A stretch of 64,000 bases of DNA from Breviolum minutum Mf 1.05b.01 (GCA_000507305.1 DF241177.1:1-64000), one strand, 5' to 3'; shown: positions 22,332 to 34,153, numbered from the stretch's first letter. The notes: generated from the letters alone by a model not told the origin. Program-made: numbers and translations.

Positions 22332-24324
22332 ATGTCAAAACGCAAAAGAGTCCAATGTGGTTCTTCTGACCCAGCCAGGGCAACATGTGAGGCAGTTGCT
22401 GGTGCGTTTGCAGTTTCTGATGCATCAAAGCGATTAATTTTCAACGCTGCAGCGGTTGCTTTAGGGCACGCAGAAGAAGTTCGTACAGAAAACAGTTGGA
22501 AGCGAATGAGTCAGATTCTTTTGCCTAAAGTAGCCAAGCCTATCGAGGTCGTAAACACTGTCCCTGATAAGCCACCAGTAGTGTTTTACCTGGCTTCAAT
22601 CACCGCTTTGCTCCAATTGGTCATTAAGGAATGCAAAAATTACGCAACTCTTCTGCAGAAAGCCATTGCGAGCCGACCTGGCCAACGCCTTTCTATTATC
22701 CTTTACAATGACGAGGTCACCAGTGGAAATATAGTTGCGGTGTCCACAGCAAAGAAAGTCTCTTTGTGGTATTTTTGTATCCTGGAACTGGGAAGGCGAT
22801 GGTCTGACTGCATGTGGCACCCTATATGTTTGTTGCAACATTCTGACTTTGACCATATTCAGGGAGGCTTCAGCCACGTGGTGAAAGCCATCATTTCTTC
22901 CATTGAAAACGAAAAAATAGGGCAAGGTTTTTCAGTTGAATTACCTGATGGTCACCACCTTCTTCGTTTACAATTGTCCTTCATGATGGGAGATCTGGAC
23001 TCAGCTAGGGTAGGGCTGGACCAGAAAGGTTCAGCTGGGATCCGCCCTTGTCTATACTGCAAAAACATTGTCAAAAAGAATAGTGATTTGGTGACAATCA
23101 ACCCAATGTTCAAGGAAATCGGCAGCTCTGACATCAACAATTTTTTAGAACAGACTGATAGCGATGTTTTTTCAGTCTATGGGTGTCATGCAACCAGGCA
23201 TGACAAAGAAAGCATTTTCCAAAAAAGAACAATGCGGTGGTTTCAAATACAACAGCTACGGTCTACTGGCTGATCCAATGTTGCGCAATGTAATTCCACC
23301 ATCAAAATGGTTGGTGGACCAAATGCATATCTATTGGTCCAATGGAATCTGCAGTTGGGAGGTGGTGAGCATGTTTCAATTATGGCAAGAACATGGGGGT
23401 GGAGATCTAGCGGAGTTTCTATCCTTGGAATGGTGTACTTATGGTGGCGAATCGTGCGCGCAAAGCTGGAGAAACTACTTGGGACATGAAAGTATGTTTT
23501 CTGGCAACACTTACAAGGGTTCTGCTTCGAACCTTATGGCGTTTTTGCCGCTCTTCCATTATTTTTTGGAACGCACTTGCGCCAACATTGATTGCATGAA
23601 AGCTGGGATGAAAAGTTTCCGCTCATTAAGAAGGATCGTGATAGAGTTGCGAGCCCAAAAAAATGCTCTTGTTCTATCTGTGGACAAGTTGCAGCAATTA
23701 CAAGTACAGCATCAAGATGATTGCAAGGTGGCTTTTGGAGAAGACTACATGCGGCCAAAGCATCACGCACGCTATCACCTTTCCACGCAAATGGCACGCT
23801 ACCAGTTTCAAAGCGACTGCTTTCCAATGGAACAGAAACATCGATTGTACAAGTCTTTCATTGGCCCAAAGCGATTTGATCAATTTGCCAGGGGTAGCAG
23901 GAACCAAAAAGGTGAATACTCGCACTTATGCTTCCAGCAGATTCTTCAGCATCACATTCAATCATTGCGTTCATTTGATTTCACCGATGGGCTTCGAGGA
24001 GGAACATATTGTGATGATGAGTTGAAAGTGGTATTGAAAGACACTGAAGTGAAATGTGGTCGACTGATGTCGTTCGGTGGACGTAAAATTGCTTTGAATG
24101 ATTTTATCATTGATGGGGAACATCAGGGCATTGTGAAAAGTCTTTGCCTTTCCTCTGGAAAGTTGTTCGTGATGCTACAAATGTGTGAACTACAAACAAA
24201 AGAAGAATTCTCATCAACCTGGCGATTGTTGTTTGAACGGAAGGTCATTCCTGTTCCTATGTTGGGTCGAAGCCCTTCATGGTGGCTGTATTTGAATCAA
24301 AGTGACATTCTGACGCTGCACTAG
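22332..24324 (+). pseudogene. DDE-superfamily transposase-like gene with one frameshift
   Basis: The ATG at 22332 lies 24 bases after a splice or trans-splice acceptor (TTTTGCAG, ending 22307). Frame 1 runs to 23273 and frame 2 from about 23164 to 24324. The switch is best placed at the A6 run 23221-23226, consistent with one extra base, either a true mutation or a sequencing error. Candidate catalytic acids are Asp127 in LYNDEVTSG, Asp221 in GDLDSA, and a Glu in MEQKHR near 23830. A zinc-like CLYC pair is at residues 240-243. KHHARYHL precedes the Glu. This D-D-CxxC-H-E order resembles KDZ/Zisupton- and CACTA-related transposases, which are abundant in dinoflagellates; the exact family is uncertain. 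It may have mobilised the island. Confidence 0.62.
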
Positions 24325-24365
24325 AACTAAAAAAAAGGGTACGCCTGAATATTATGATTTCAAGA

Positions 24366-24706
24366 GCGGCTCAATGGGCTGCTATAAGTTTTGTCTGTTG
24401 TTTACTGCAAACAGTGGTTAGAGTTTTTTTTCAGTGGTACCTTGGGGCGGCCCATTCTCCCGCCTGCATGCATGTTTTCCTAATGAGCTTTACTTCCATG
24501 AATTTATTTATCCCCAAATTTCATTCCAAGCCAAAATTGCCGCAATAGAAAACTAAAAGCGGCTCATTGAGCCGCTTTGAATTTTGATATGCATACATGG
24601 AGATGCTGGTTCCTTTTGCTTCACTGCCATGTCTTGAAGATACTTCTCTCCATGATAACGCTCGCAAAATCTTCTTGGCTGCTTTTCCGGCGGCCCAATG
24701 GGCCGC
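24366..24706. repeat. Hairpin repeats 24-27 downstream of the transposase-like gene
   Basis: Copies at 24366-24382 (arms mixed, GCGGCTC / GGGCTGC), 24447-24463 (degenerate second arm), 24559-24575 (GCGGCTC, ATT loop) and 24690-24706 (GCGGCCC, AAT loop, with an extra base pair). These are the last copies seen in the window. Confidence 0.85.
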
Positions 24707-25076
24707 CAGAAACATTGTTGCAAAAGAAGACAGAAAGCCAATGACTGCTTTGTAAAATACAAGGCCAAGAATGAAAGCTGTGATGAAAGCATCACCGGCG
24801 CAAAATTGAAACATTTTTTGAACTGAAATTGGCGTTTTGGGTTGCTGCAAAAAGATCTATACAAACAAAAAATAAGCAAAAGTGCTATCCACAAAAGAAC
24901 AAAAAGTACTTATACTACTTATATCTTACTTATATATTACTTATATGTTTTCCAGGTTGCCCACAAAATGCTCCAGACTTAAGTTCTGTAAGTTCATTTA
25001 TATGTGGCCATATGTTTTGCATCTCTTGCAAGTAATTTATATCTATAGTAAGAACAAACCATCCACAAAGTAGAAA

Positions 25077-25077
25077 N
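25077..25077. other. Single ambiguous base (N)
   Basis: One N inside otherwise ordinary sequence. If it marks a scaffold join rather than a miscalled base, the link between the island and the sequence to its right is unproven. Confidence 0.95.
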
Positions 25078-25125
25078 CCCCCTCCTTATGACTACCCTTG
25101 TGAGTGCCCGAGGTGTTTTCGCAAT

Positions 25126-25155
25126 CCAGCTCACCACCATTGAGGTTGGCCCTGG
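25126..25155 (+). repeat. Right copy of the 30-nt island-flanking motif
   Basis: It matches 12628-12657 in the same orientation at 28 of 30 positions. The motif is also the inverted form of the element's terminal tandem repeat (12044-12072). Confidence 0.8.
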
Positions 25156-26320
25156 AGCGAGAATATCCTCTTTTCACTTCACCTTTGCTTCCTTCTTCTC
25201 CTCATCTTCTCCCCCTCTCTGGCCGCCCCGCCCGCGGAATCCAAAGTGATTCAGATCCAAAGTGATCATCTGCTTGCCGCTTCTCCGCCGGTTGCTGCCA
25301 TGGAACGGTCCAAAGTGACCTGCTCTATCCAAGTTTGTTGAAGAAAACTAGGGCCCCATCAGGAAGGCCTCCTTTGGCCTTCTCACGAAGTCCACTGGAC
25401 TCCTTGCTGGCTGGGTTCCTATTTTTCTTCCTCATCCTTGATGTTGCTCTTCTACACACACAGCCTCCTCACCTTCGTGATCGACAAGTTACCATGGTGC
25501 TTGAAGAGAGTTTGGTTTCCTTCTTCAGCCCCCCCTTCTCTCTTCTTTCGAAGAGCGCTTCTTGAAGGCACTACTCTCTCTTCTCCCCATCAATTTCCTC
25601 CATGTGCTGCTCCTTTCTCCCAGGTTCCTCTTGGGCGGATACTGCATGCACTGGAGATCATTTTCGCGCTGCCTACTCACTGGGTGCCACTGACTGTGTC
25701 TCTGGCTTCCCACCTTTTGGACAACTTTTCTACGGTGGTCTGGCTGGGCCTCGCTACTTGCTGGAGGAGAACATCTGAGAGGACTCTGAGTGTCGGCTCG
25801 CTGCATGCTCTCTCGTCTTTTGTTTCACTCGGTTTCACCAAGTCCTGGGTTGGTCAAGTTGCCTTGCGCTCTCCAATCAACAGGCATGCGTTAGACCTTG
25901 CTGTTTCACTGGACGACCAAGGTTGACTGCTTCTTTAAGCTCCTCTGTCACCGGCAAAGCTCCCTGTTGGCTACCCGTTCTTTCCTATCCTCGCCTTGCA
26001 CCAATTTTGACCCCACCGACTTTTGCCACCTACGGCGTCGGTATAATTGGTTTTTGTTAATTTGTTTGTTTGCAATTTTTGGCCTGAACGACTTAAGATG
26101 TTCTGTTTTGCTTCGATTCAGTTACGTCCAATTTCGGATTATGATATGCTGACTGTAGGGCGCTCTGCCCGGGACCTTCTTCGCAAGAAGATAGCACCTT
26201 AGCAGCGTGGAGCGAAAAAAAAAGCGGTGCCGGCGGGTAGTGGTTTGCCACGACCGATCATAGGTAGTGATAATGGATTGGAGGTAATCCTGAGCCTGGT
26301 CGGCTGTTGCTCAAGGATAG
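25156..26320. other. Pyrimidine-rich sequence without a confident gene
   Basis: The plus strand is rich in C and T, with short CCAAAGTGA repeats at about 25241-25318. A 162-codon frame (25438-25926) has Leu/Ser-rich composition as expected by chance in such sequence. It may be a non-coding or badly decayed part of the large element family, since an element fragment follows on the minus strand. Confidence 0.4.
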
Positions 26321-26326
26321 GGGTGG

Positions 26327-26590
26327 CTATGGATGTGGAGAAAGATTCAAGAAGCTCAGAAGGGGGAGGTGCTCGGTGAAGCCTGACAAGGCATGGGCAC
26401 AGTAGGCCGGAATCCAATCCTGGGGTGGGGCGGCCGCAGCAATGGTGGCAGGGTTCGTGAGGGTTTCTAAACCCTGCGAGAAAAGCTGCTGACTGGCGGG
26501 AGGAAGCCAGGTTGGGACAGGATTGCGTTGTTCCTGAGTGGCGACGGGGGGTGGGACGGTGGTGGGGGCGACCGTAGGCCACATTACTGT
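26327..26590 (-). pseudogene. Diverged fragment of the large element
   Basis: The minus-strand frame contains RNPVPTWLP, FSQGLETLTNP and WIPAYCAHA, in the same order and spacing as RNPVPPWLP, YQQGLEALT and WLPAYCAHA at about 9250-9390. Roughly half the residues match over about 75 positions. The homology stops on both sides, so only a fragment remains. The nearby frame 26199-26702 is a shadow. Confidence 0.7.
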
Positions 26591-26699
26591 GCATGTTGAC
26601 CTGATTCCAAACAGCCAATTGATCCCCTGCCATGTTACCGGTGGTGCCTGCACCCCCAAGAGGAGAGACGGCCACTAGTATCAAGACCAGATCCAGTCG

Positions 26700-29600
26700 C
26701 ATAAAGATGAAAATTGCGATATATCACAAATTATGTCCTGCTTTTAGAAGCTGGGCTTCCTGTTAACTGTCATAAAGGTCGAATGGTGGGTCCAGTGACA
26801 GAGGAGAAACAGTTTTGATGGCCAACCAAAGGAAAACGAATAAATCAAACAAAATTTGAAATAAATTGTTTTCTACGGTCGATTGAGGCGAAACGCTCTG
26901 CGAGAAATCTAAGATCGAAGTCGATCAAGCAGACTGCAACGGAATACGTCCAATCTGGATCCGAGCTGACATGGTGAAAGAAACTAAAAGAGGCACCTTG
27001 TCACCGGTATCTCGAACTCAGTGGCTTCTCTGCGTCGATTGTCCTTTTTCGTCCACCATTAATAACGCGACTCCTGAATGGATTACTCGTCTCTAAATCC
27101 TCTTCTGCGGAGGATTCATTTGTTCGAATTTGTTTGATTAATTCGCTCATTATCCTGGCCAATGATTCTGAATGTTTTTATTGCTTTTCACAAAAATTAT
27201 CCTTTTCGCGTTGTTGTAGCTGACTGTAGCAGCCAAAAAAACCCATATAACGATGGATTTCTGTGATCCGGAGTTTCTGTTTTTTTGTTTTGTGTTTGGA
27301 CTTTTGCACATAACCTGCTCTCCAACAGCTCGACATCAGTTGACCGACCATGATACGAGCTAGATCGGCTATCGCTACGAAGCACACCGATGACGAAGCA
27401 CCAACAATAATGAAAAATGGCCAAAATATCCAGTGAAACTGTTGCATCTTCTTTTCTTTAGAAACTGCAAACAACAGACTTTTCTTCCACTGCTCCTTTC
27501 AGTTTTATTGCAAGTTCGTACGGTTTTACTTTCTCGGCCTTTTGACTATGATAGTAACTGTGCCAATACACATTACCTTCTTCCGCGCATTTCATTCTCT
27601 GACATAGATGCTTCCTTTGGAATTTCACCAACGCCCTCTCCTTGTATGTTTCTTGTTTATGTTATCCTCTAGCTCAAGATCTTACCTCGGATTTTCACCC
27701 TCCGCTGTTATTCATTCTACAGTTGTGAGACCCTTTTGTAGATGGTTTGTTGGCCTGGATTGCATGTTTTTGTTGTTTTTTTTGGTTTGATGTACTACAT
27801 GCAGCGTCTCTTGTCACTTTTGTTTAGCTGACTGAAATGCGATCTGCCAGCAAAAAAAATCGGCGGTTTTATAGTTTGTTGAACATCAACCTTGGTCTCC
27901 GCACATGGTCTGCCACATAGTCTTCGTCGTCTTTGTCGTTTTGCATCTTATCTGCCAGTCTGCAAACGTCTTTTTTTTGCACGGACGATCAAAAAATGCA
28001 CCAAGTGGCAATGGTGATGCGGACAGACCCCGTGCTTATCAATTACATTCGTTTCGTTTTTACACTTTGTTTTTAAACGTGTCCTCAAATGAAAAACATA
28101 TCTTTTGAATGGATTATTTTGCAAGAAAAATTTCACGCATTATACTTTGTTGCATCAACGAGGCTCTGCTGGTATGATTTCTGGATACATCGAAGAAAGC
28201 GTTGGATTTCCACACCACACTCCCACAATTGAAACAGCTTGATGATTTGGAGTTGTGTTGCCATCACAGCTCAATGTCCATTTGGGCGGCACTGTGTGTG
28301 ACATAATGTCTGATATGCCTTTGTTCAAACTGTATCGTTTGTCATTATTGTTGAGTGTCAGTCGATTGCAGCTTGTGATGAAGATTTCTGGAAAGGCCAT
28401 GAAAAAAAATCGTGCGTATTCCAAGACACCGCACATTATCTTGTGCCAATTCTGTTGGAGTTTGGGGTGTCCGCAAAATGTCCAATGGGAAAACCATGTG
28501 AGAAACCCAGTCAACCAAACATTGCACGTTTCTTGTGTATTTTGTCGATGTTATCTAGTGTGCATTTGTGTGCACTCGCGTCTATTTGTGACTATTGCAA
28601 TAGAACATGAAGCTATTTGACAGACTTGGACATGAATTCGATGGTTTGCAGGGGAGATTCAACTCATGTGGTTTTACTGTGCGGAACAGTTGCCTGGCGC
28701 ATTGTCCAATGCACAACAAACTGATGTTCTGCTAAGGTTTTGAAACTGCTGACGAACTTTTATCACAATGTGATCAACCGAGGCCGATCTCTCGGGTGAG
28801 TTTTCCTGTCTCGAAATCATCAAAATCATGATTCTTCCATGGAGTTTGTGAGGCTTGAATGTGCTGGCGCCTGGAGACTCAGATCAATGGCACAAACGTT
28901 GAATGCTGAAACACAGCTTCTGTTTCCGCGACAAAGGTGGCCAACCTGCCTTGGAGTGGTGAGAAAGCAGAATGTCATTCGTCCCTCGCCTTTTGAGTGG
29001 ATTTCATGAGTGATTCGATCCATGGAACCGGTACGATTTTAATGTTTTGCATGATTGGTGCTGGTGAAGGGGCAACGCTTTCGTGGGCTGGGATCTGACT
29101 TGTTGTGGCCAGGACTGCCTTCATTGTCATTGTTGCTTTGCATGACTTGCTCACTTGATGTGCATATTGAAATAGCAACATTATTGTCCGGTTGTTTGCT
29201 TGCCATGAATCATATGCATGACTGCCAGGAGATCTCACATAAAAATTCTCAATGTCTAGAATCGCCAGAATGTGAAGCGACACCTCGAGAGGTGCGACTA
29301 AAAATATTTTTTGCTCGACAGAGGTTCTTACAACTGATACAGTTGCGGGTGGTCATTTCATATGAGTGTCTGAAATTTGTTCCTGGCTTGAGGTTTCAAG
29401 CCGTGTTCGGTATTCCAAAAGTTTGCACCTCCATTTCGTACATTGCTTTAGGCCGGCTTGCTTCTGGTTGTGGCTGTCCCTGTGGTACTGGCAGGCTCGC
29501 AAGATGGTTTGCAGTGAAGGGCAACCCTTCAGTTGGAAAATTCTGGTGTTCGAACATCAACTGCTGAGGCATCTTGCTTCTTGTGCGGCGTTTGTGCAGA

Positions 29601-32350
29601 CATCAAGTCTGGGCCCTCAAAATGTGATAACCAATGTGTCAGTTTGTGTGAGTTTGTGTAGGTTTGTGCTGTAGAATGGCACCTTTACAACGGGTAAAAC
29701 CCGCAGTGGATAGGTGTTCGGTGTTTTTTTCATGCGTTTTGAATGGTTTGCAACTGTGTGTCGTCGTGGATAGGTTGCTCAAGAGCTCCAGGACGAGGGT
29801 GTTTGACAGTGAAAGTTCCACATCAAAAGAAACCAACTTTGCACCTCGGTTTGAGGAGTCTGGCATGGAGCTGACCACAGCTGAGGCACCCGATTGTCGG
29901 GGCGATGGAATCTTGTGATGGAATGATGATGAAATGATGGGATGCGGGATGCGTCATCCCATTTTTTCCCATGCATGGTTGCTTGATGAGCCAATTCTAC
30001 TGCATTTTATTGGTGGTCAATTTGGGAGTAGTGTGCCTCAACACACGACGGCCAGGAGAAGGGCGAAAACTTTGTAGGTGCAATTGCCGAACCGAAATAT
30101 TCGCCAGAAACAATTTCAAAGCAGAAACTTCCATCCAACCATCCATCCCTTTACATTTTCCTGATTTTGGAGCAATTACAGAGCAGTTACTTGCACGGCG
30201 CACGTTGGTGTCAACGCTTCATGACATTTTCTGTGAAATCATTGATGTGTTTGCGACATAGATTGCTTCGTACCAGGTGGCCCTCCAGCACATTGGGGTG
30301 GAGTGACTTTCTTAGCCATCGAGGTTTGGGATAGTTGAAGGCCCTCGGTCAGACATCAGATACACGGACTATCTTGGATCACAAATGACTGACCTTGATT
30401 GATGAATCTCGTGAAACTTTGCAGAAGGCTAGGTCTTTCCATCCCTCTTTGCCATCTCTCAATTTACTTTTCTGATATATCACCTCTCAAGACATATCAA
30501 TGGAACCTGGGATTGATTGTGATATCCTAGCGATTTCGATCATGAAGTGCATCATAATCACTTGCTGCTTTGCTGAGGGCTTGGGCTTGGGAAGTCCTCC
30601 TCGGCAGGCCAGGGTTTCGTACAGAATACATAGGACCCTACTTGTTCAGCATGCCGAGACAGACCGTTAATGGAACTACACAGGAAGGTACAGGGAAAGC
30701 TGAGCAAGCTAAAATGTCTGTTCTTGCCTAGTGCCATGTATGTAGATGCAGAAAGCGCATGTCAGTAGGGAGCTGAGGCATTTACCATTGGTTGAAAGTT
30801 TCATGATTTTCGTCAAACCAAGTTACACGCCAATCATGGAATGATCTCTCCAGATTTTTTTTGGGTAACAGTTTCTATCCGAGTAATCCACGGAATGGAG
30901 GGAATGGAGGAGACAACGGCATGAAGCCTTTAGATGACAGGCTCCACCTGTAAAGGATGAAAAGGGTCCTCCCGAGATCACCATCATGAAGCACCGGAAG
31001 TCTGAGAAACGGAAATCTGAAAGGCGGGGAGAGATGGGTTGGTTAGACTGATAGACGTTGCATTCGGAATGACATTTTTGTGTATTTGTGTGTAGATAGA
31101 TATGTTGTAGAGGCACAAATTTTAATGTATTGCACAACAAAAACAGTATTGTTATGTATATAATATATAATATATATTAATACATGGTTGCAAACACACT
31201 TGTTTGGAGTGTTTAGATGGTTGAACGGATTCCCTTTGCATATCTTTGGTGCTGGCAGGGTGACCTTCCGCACCCAGGATCGGACTGGATCAGAGTTTTG
31301 TAGCAACCAGTGGTCACCAGGAGGCATCGATTTTTAGTATAAAAAAAGCACCCAAAAATTGTCACTTTTCACCCGTTTCACTGGTTGCTGGGAGGAGGAT
31401 CAGCCCAACTTAGCAGTTTTTAGTGGAATGTGATTTTTGAGCTATGGTCAGGACTCTGTCATGGAGTTCCCTACGGCGGCCAGTTCTCCTTTCCAGGTGT
31501 GGTGCGGAGATGCTTCAGTGACAGTTGTGGCATCCTTGAGATGGGGTTGCGTGGTACACACATTTCCGATGCAAAGAGTGTGGTGGCTGCTGTTTGGCAG
31601 GATGCCGCTCTATTGCAAGGTGCTTCGCAGGACGTACATTTTGTTTTCAAGTTATGAAACCTCAAACCCGACGAGGTTGTCCCAAACTTGGCAACTGTGA
31701 CCCCAGGAAGCACCTTCATCCTCTTCCCATCCTCGTGTTTCAGCTCCGGTTCCAAAAGCAGCAGAGAAGGTGAGATGTCTCAAATGTTATGCAATTCAAT
31801 GGTGAGGATTGATCAAAGCCTCACTAATTTGGCGAATTGACCAAGGTGCATGAATCCATTGCACCAAAGGCCAGCGAGAGTGATTCCAGCAAGAAACCTT
31901 TGAAACAGAAAAAGCACACTGGCTTTGAATCGTTTGGAAATCTCCAAACAACTCTCGTAGATGTTGATTTTTCTGTAGCCCTTGGGCTCTAAACATGGAA
32001 AACATGAACACGGCAGGAAAGGAAGCTGTAGAATTTCGAACATTCTCTAAATTTTTGCTCCACCCAGCTCATTCGGTTTCAGATCACCCACGCAAAGATG
32101 GAGAAACTTGAAAACTGAGAAGTTTTCATCCCTCTTGATGCTGGAAAGCTTAGACTCACGCTATTTCCATCTATTTCCAATGAAACTTTCGCAGAATTTG
32201 TTCCCGATTTGTTGCAGCTGGATGCCATGGATCTGACCGGGAAACTGCCATGGAGATTTTGGATGATGTGACAACAACTACATCTCCTAACAGGTGCCAA
32301 AGATAGAAACACCATTGTCAGTTGTCCGTCTTCTTGTATTTTTGAACTGT
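26700..32350. other. Long stretch without a recognised gene
   Basis: No long frame and no family motif on either strand; the track frames are short and of random composition. One small possible exon lies at about 31456-31500, between a CAG acceptor and a GTGTGG donor, too short to judge. It may be intron or intergenic sequence 5' of the channel gene. Confidence 0.4.
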
Positions 32351-32359
32351 TGTTATATT

Positions 32360-32774
32360 GGTTCTAGTAGTACTAGTAGTGAAGTACAAGTGCAAATACA
32401 AGTGCAAGTACGAGTACAAATACAGGTACAAATACGAGTACAAATACAAGTACAAGTGCAAGTGCAAGTGCAAGTACAATTAGTAGTACAATCAGTAGTG
32501 CAAGTAGTACTAGTAGTAGTGGTGGTGGTGGTGGTGGTTGTGGTGGTGGTGGTCGTGGTTGTGGTCGTAGTCGTCGTAGTCGTCGTAGTCGTCGTAGTCG
32601 TAGTAGTCGTAGTAGTCGTAGTAGTCATTGTAGTCACTGTAGTCATTGTAGTCATTGTAGTCATTGTACTAGTTGTGTGGTCGTCGTTGTAGTAGTGGTA
32701 GTAGTCGTTGTAGTCGTCCTAGTAGTAGTCGTAGTCGTAGTCTTTGATTTTGTTGTTGCTGCTGCTGCTGCTTG

Positions 32775-32831
<57 letters not shown>

Positions 32832-32905
32832 GATTGTGGTTGTTGTGATTGTGGTTGTTGTGATTGTGGTTGTTGTGATTGTGGTTGTTGTGGTTGTGGT
32901 TGTGG

Positions 32906-32967
<62 letters not shown>

Positions 32968-33180
32968 GGTTGTTGTTGGTTGTTGTTGGTTGTTGTTGGT
33001 TGTTGTTGGTTGTTGTTTGCTGTGGTTTGATGTTGTTTGTTGTTGTTTGTTGTTGTTTGTTGTTGTTTGTTGTTGCTGTTGTTGTTGTTGTTGCTGTTGT
33101 TGTTGGTTGTTGTTGTTTTTTGGTTGTTGTTGTTTTTTGTTTGTTGTTGTTTGTTGTTGTTTTTGGTGGTGATGGTGATG
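32360..33180. repeat. Low-complexity block: trinucleotide and related repeats
   Basis: In order: (ACAAGT/GCAAGT) hexamers at about 32380-32490; GTA/GTG/GTC triplets to about 32750; and TTG triplets from about 32775 to 33170. The last part includes a 15-nt unit TGATTGTGGTTGTTG repeated four times near 32830-32890. All six frames are open and encode homopolymers (Val, Cys, Thr, Asn, Gln). I do not regard any as a gene. Confidence 0.9.
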
Positions 33181-33424
33181 GGGGAAAAATGATGCAGGTA
33201 CAAGATCCAGACCTTTTCAGCGATCTTCTTCTCAATTTTCATTAATGCTTTGACTCTTGGCTTGATAGTTGCGGCTTGTCCGTCAATGTGAACTCTGACG
33301 TTTGGCTAGTTGTGTAGCAGCTCGGCGAAACACGTCCCCACGCTATTCCCGGTGATCTCCTCTATCGACTGCCTCACAGAAGTCAGCTTCATCTACCTGG
33401 ATTCCATTTGACATTTGCACAAAT

Positions 33425-33670
33425 ATGGTAGCCAAAGTTCTCATTGTGATCAGGACGTTGGCCATCTCCTTCCTGCTACTGGCAGCTGCTTTGCGCACGA
33501 AACGGGGGCGCAGACGCCTGGCACCACGTTTGCAGGCGCTGAGGGAAGGATCTCTTCTGATACGACAAATTCCAAAAACTACGGAAGAGAAATTGTCGCA
33601 TGTTTTCCATGCCAGCTTTTACAAAGCTTTTGTAATGGGCAAACTTTGCTGCAAGAAAGTTGGGGGTTGA
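33425..33670 (+). CDS. Possible first exon with a membrane segment (channel gene?)
   Basis: The frame starts MVAKVLIVIRTLAISFLLLA, a hydrophobic segment, followed by basic TKRGRRRLAPRLQAL. OSCA/CSC1-like proteins begin with a membrane helix followed by a basic region with a Pro-Arg pair, so this could be the start of the gene recognised from about 35.0 kb onward. No junction to the next exon was established, and a small unrelated protein or chance frame is possible. Confidence 0.35.
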   Translation: MVAKVLIVIRTLAISFLLLAAALRTKRGRRRLAPRLQALREGSLLIRQIPKTTEEKLSHVFHASFYKAFVMGKLCCKKVGG

Positions 33671-34011
33671 AAGACTCCGTGTTTTTCGACAGGAAGGAGA
33701 AACTTTGAGCTTTCCGTTCGGATGGATTAAGCTCCTTTGCTGCTGATTATATAGTTCGAAATGGCCAGAGACTGGAGAGCTCAAGCAAAACTAGACATTC
33801 TCTGACCTCACTGCTCAACTTTAGCATGAAGTTCGATGCAGCCGCAAGGATGTCTCAGATGAACGCAGGGCAGGTTGCAAATAGAACTGGCAAAGTGGAT
33901 CCAGATCTTCCTGATTCCTTAGTTATTTACTCATGACATCCAGCAGGTCGATCGATTGGCATATTTTCAAGTGTACAGCAGTGTCAGACCAACCTCTGTT
34001 TTTTCTCCCAG

Positions 34012-34153
34012 GTTAGCTCTTTCGAAGCAGCATGTTCTCCGAGATGATGTGGGTGTCTTGGTAGAGACAAGCGAACGCATGCAGCTATTTGTTGTTCATA
34101 AATTTGGCCTTGAAGAAATGCTGCATACAGCGCTTAGGAAGGACGACATTCAG
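34012..34153 (+). CDS. Probable exon of unknown protein (channel gene?)
   Basis: A 142-nt open stretch lies between an acceptor TTTTCTCCCAG and a donor AG|GTTTTTC. It encodes QHVLRDDVGVLVETSERM and continues FVVHKFGLEEML. Composition is clearly protein-like, and it lies on the same strand just before the channel exons. No family match of its own. Confidence 0.45.

Noticed and set aside
13001..24706. Hairpin series considered as a CRISPR array
   Set aside because: Spacing is irregular, copies sit in introns of eukaryote-type genes, and there are no cas genes.
26199..26702. 167-codon minus-strand frame as a gene
   Set aside because: The overlapping frame 26327-26659 carries the real similarity to the element; this one is its shadow.
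32294..33245. Open frames on both strands encoding poly-Val, poly-Cys, poly-Thr, poly-Asn/Gln
   Set aside because: All frames are open because the DNA is a triplet repeat; there is no independent coding signal.
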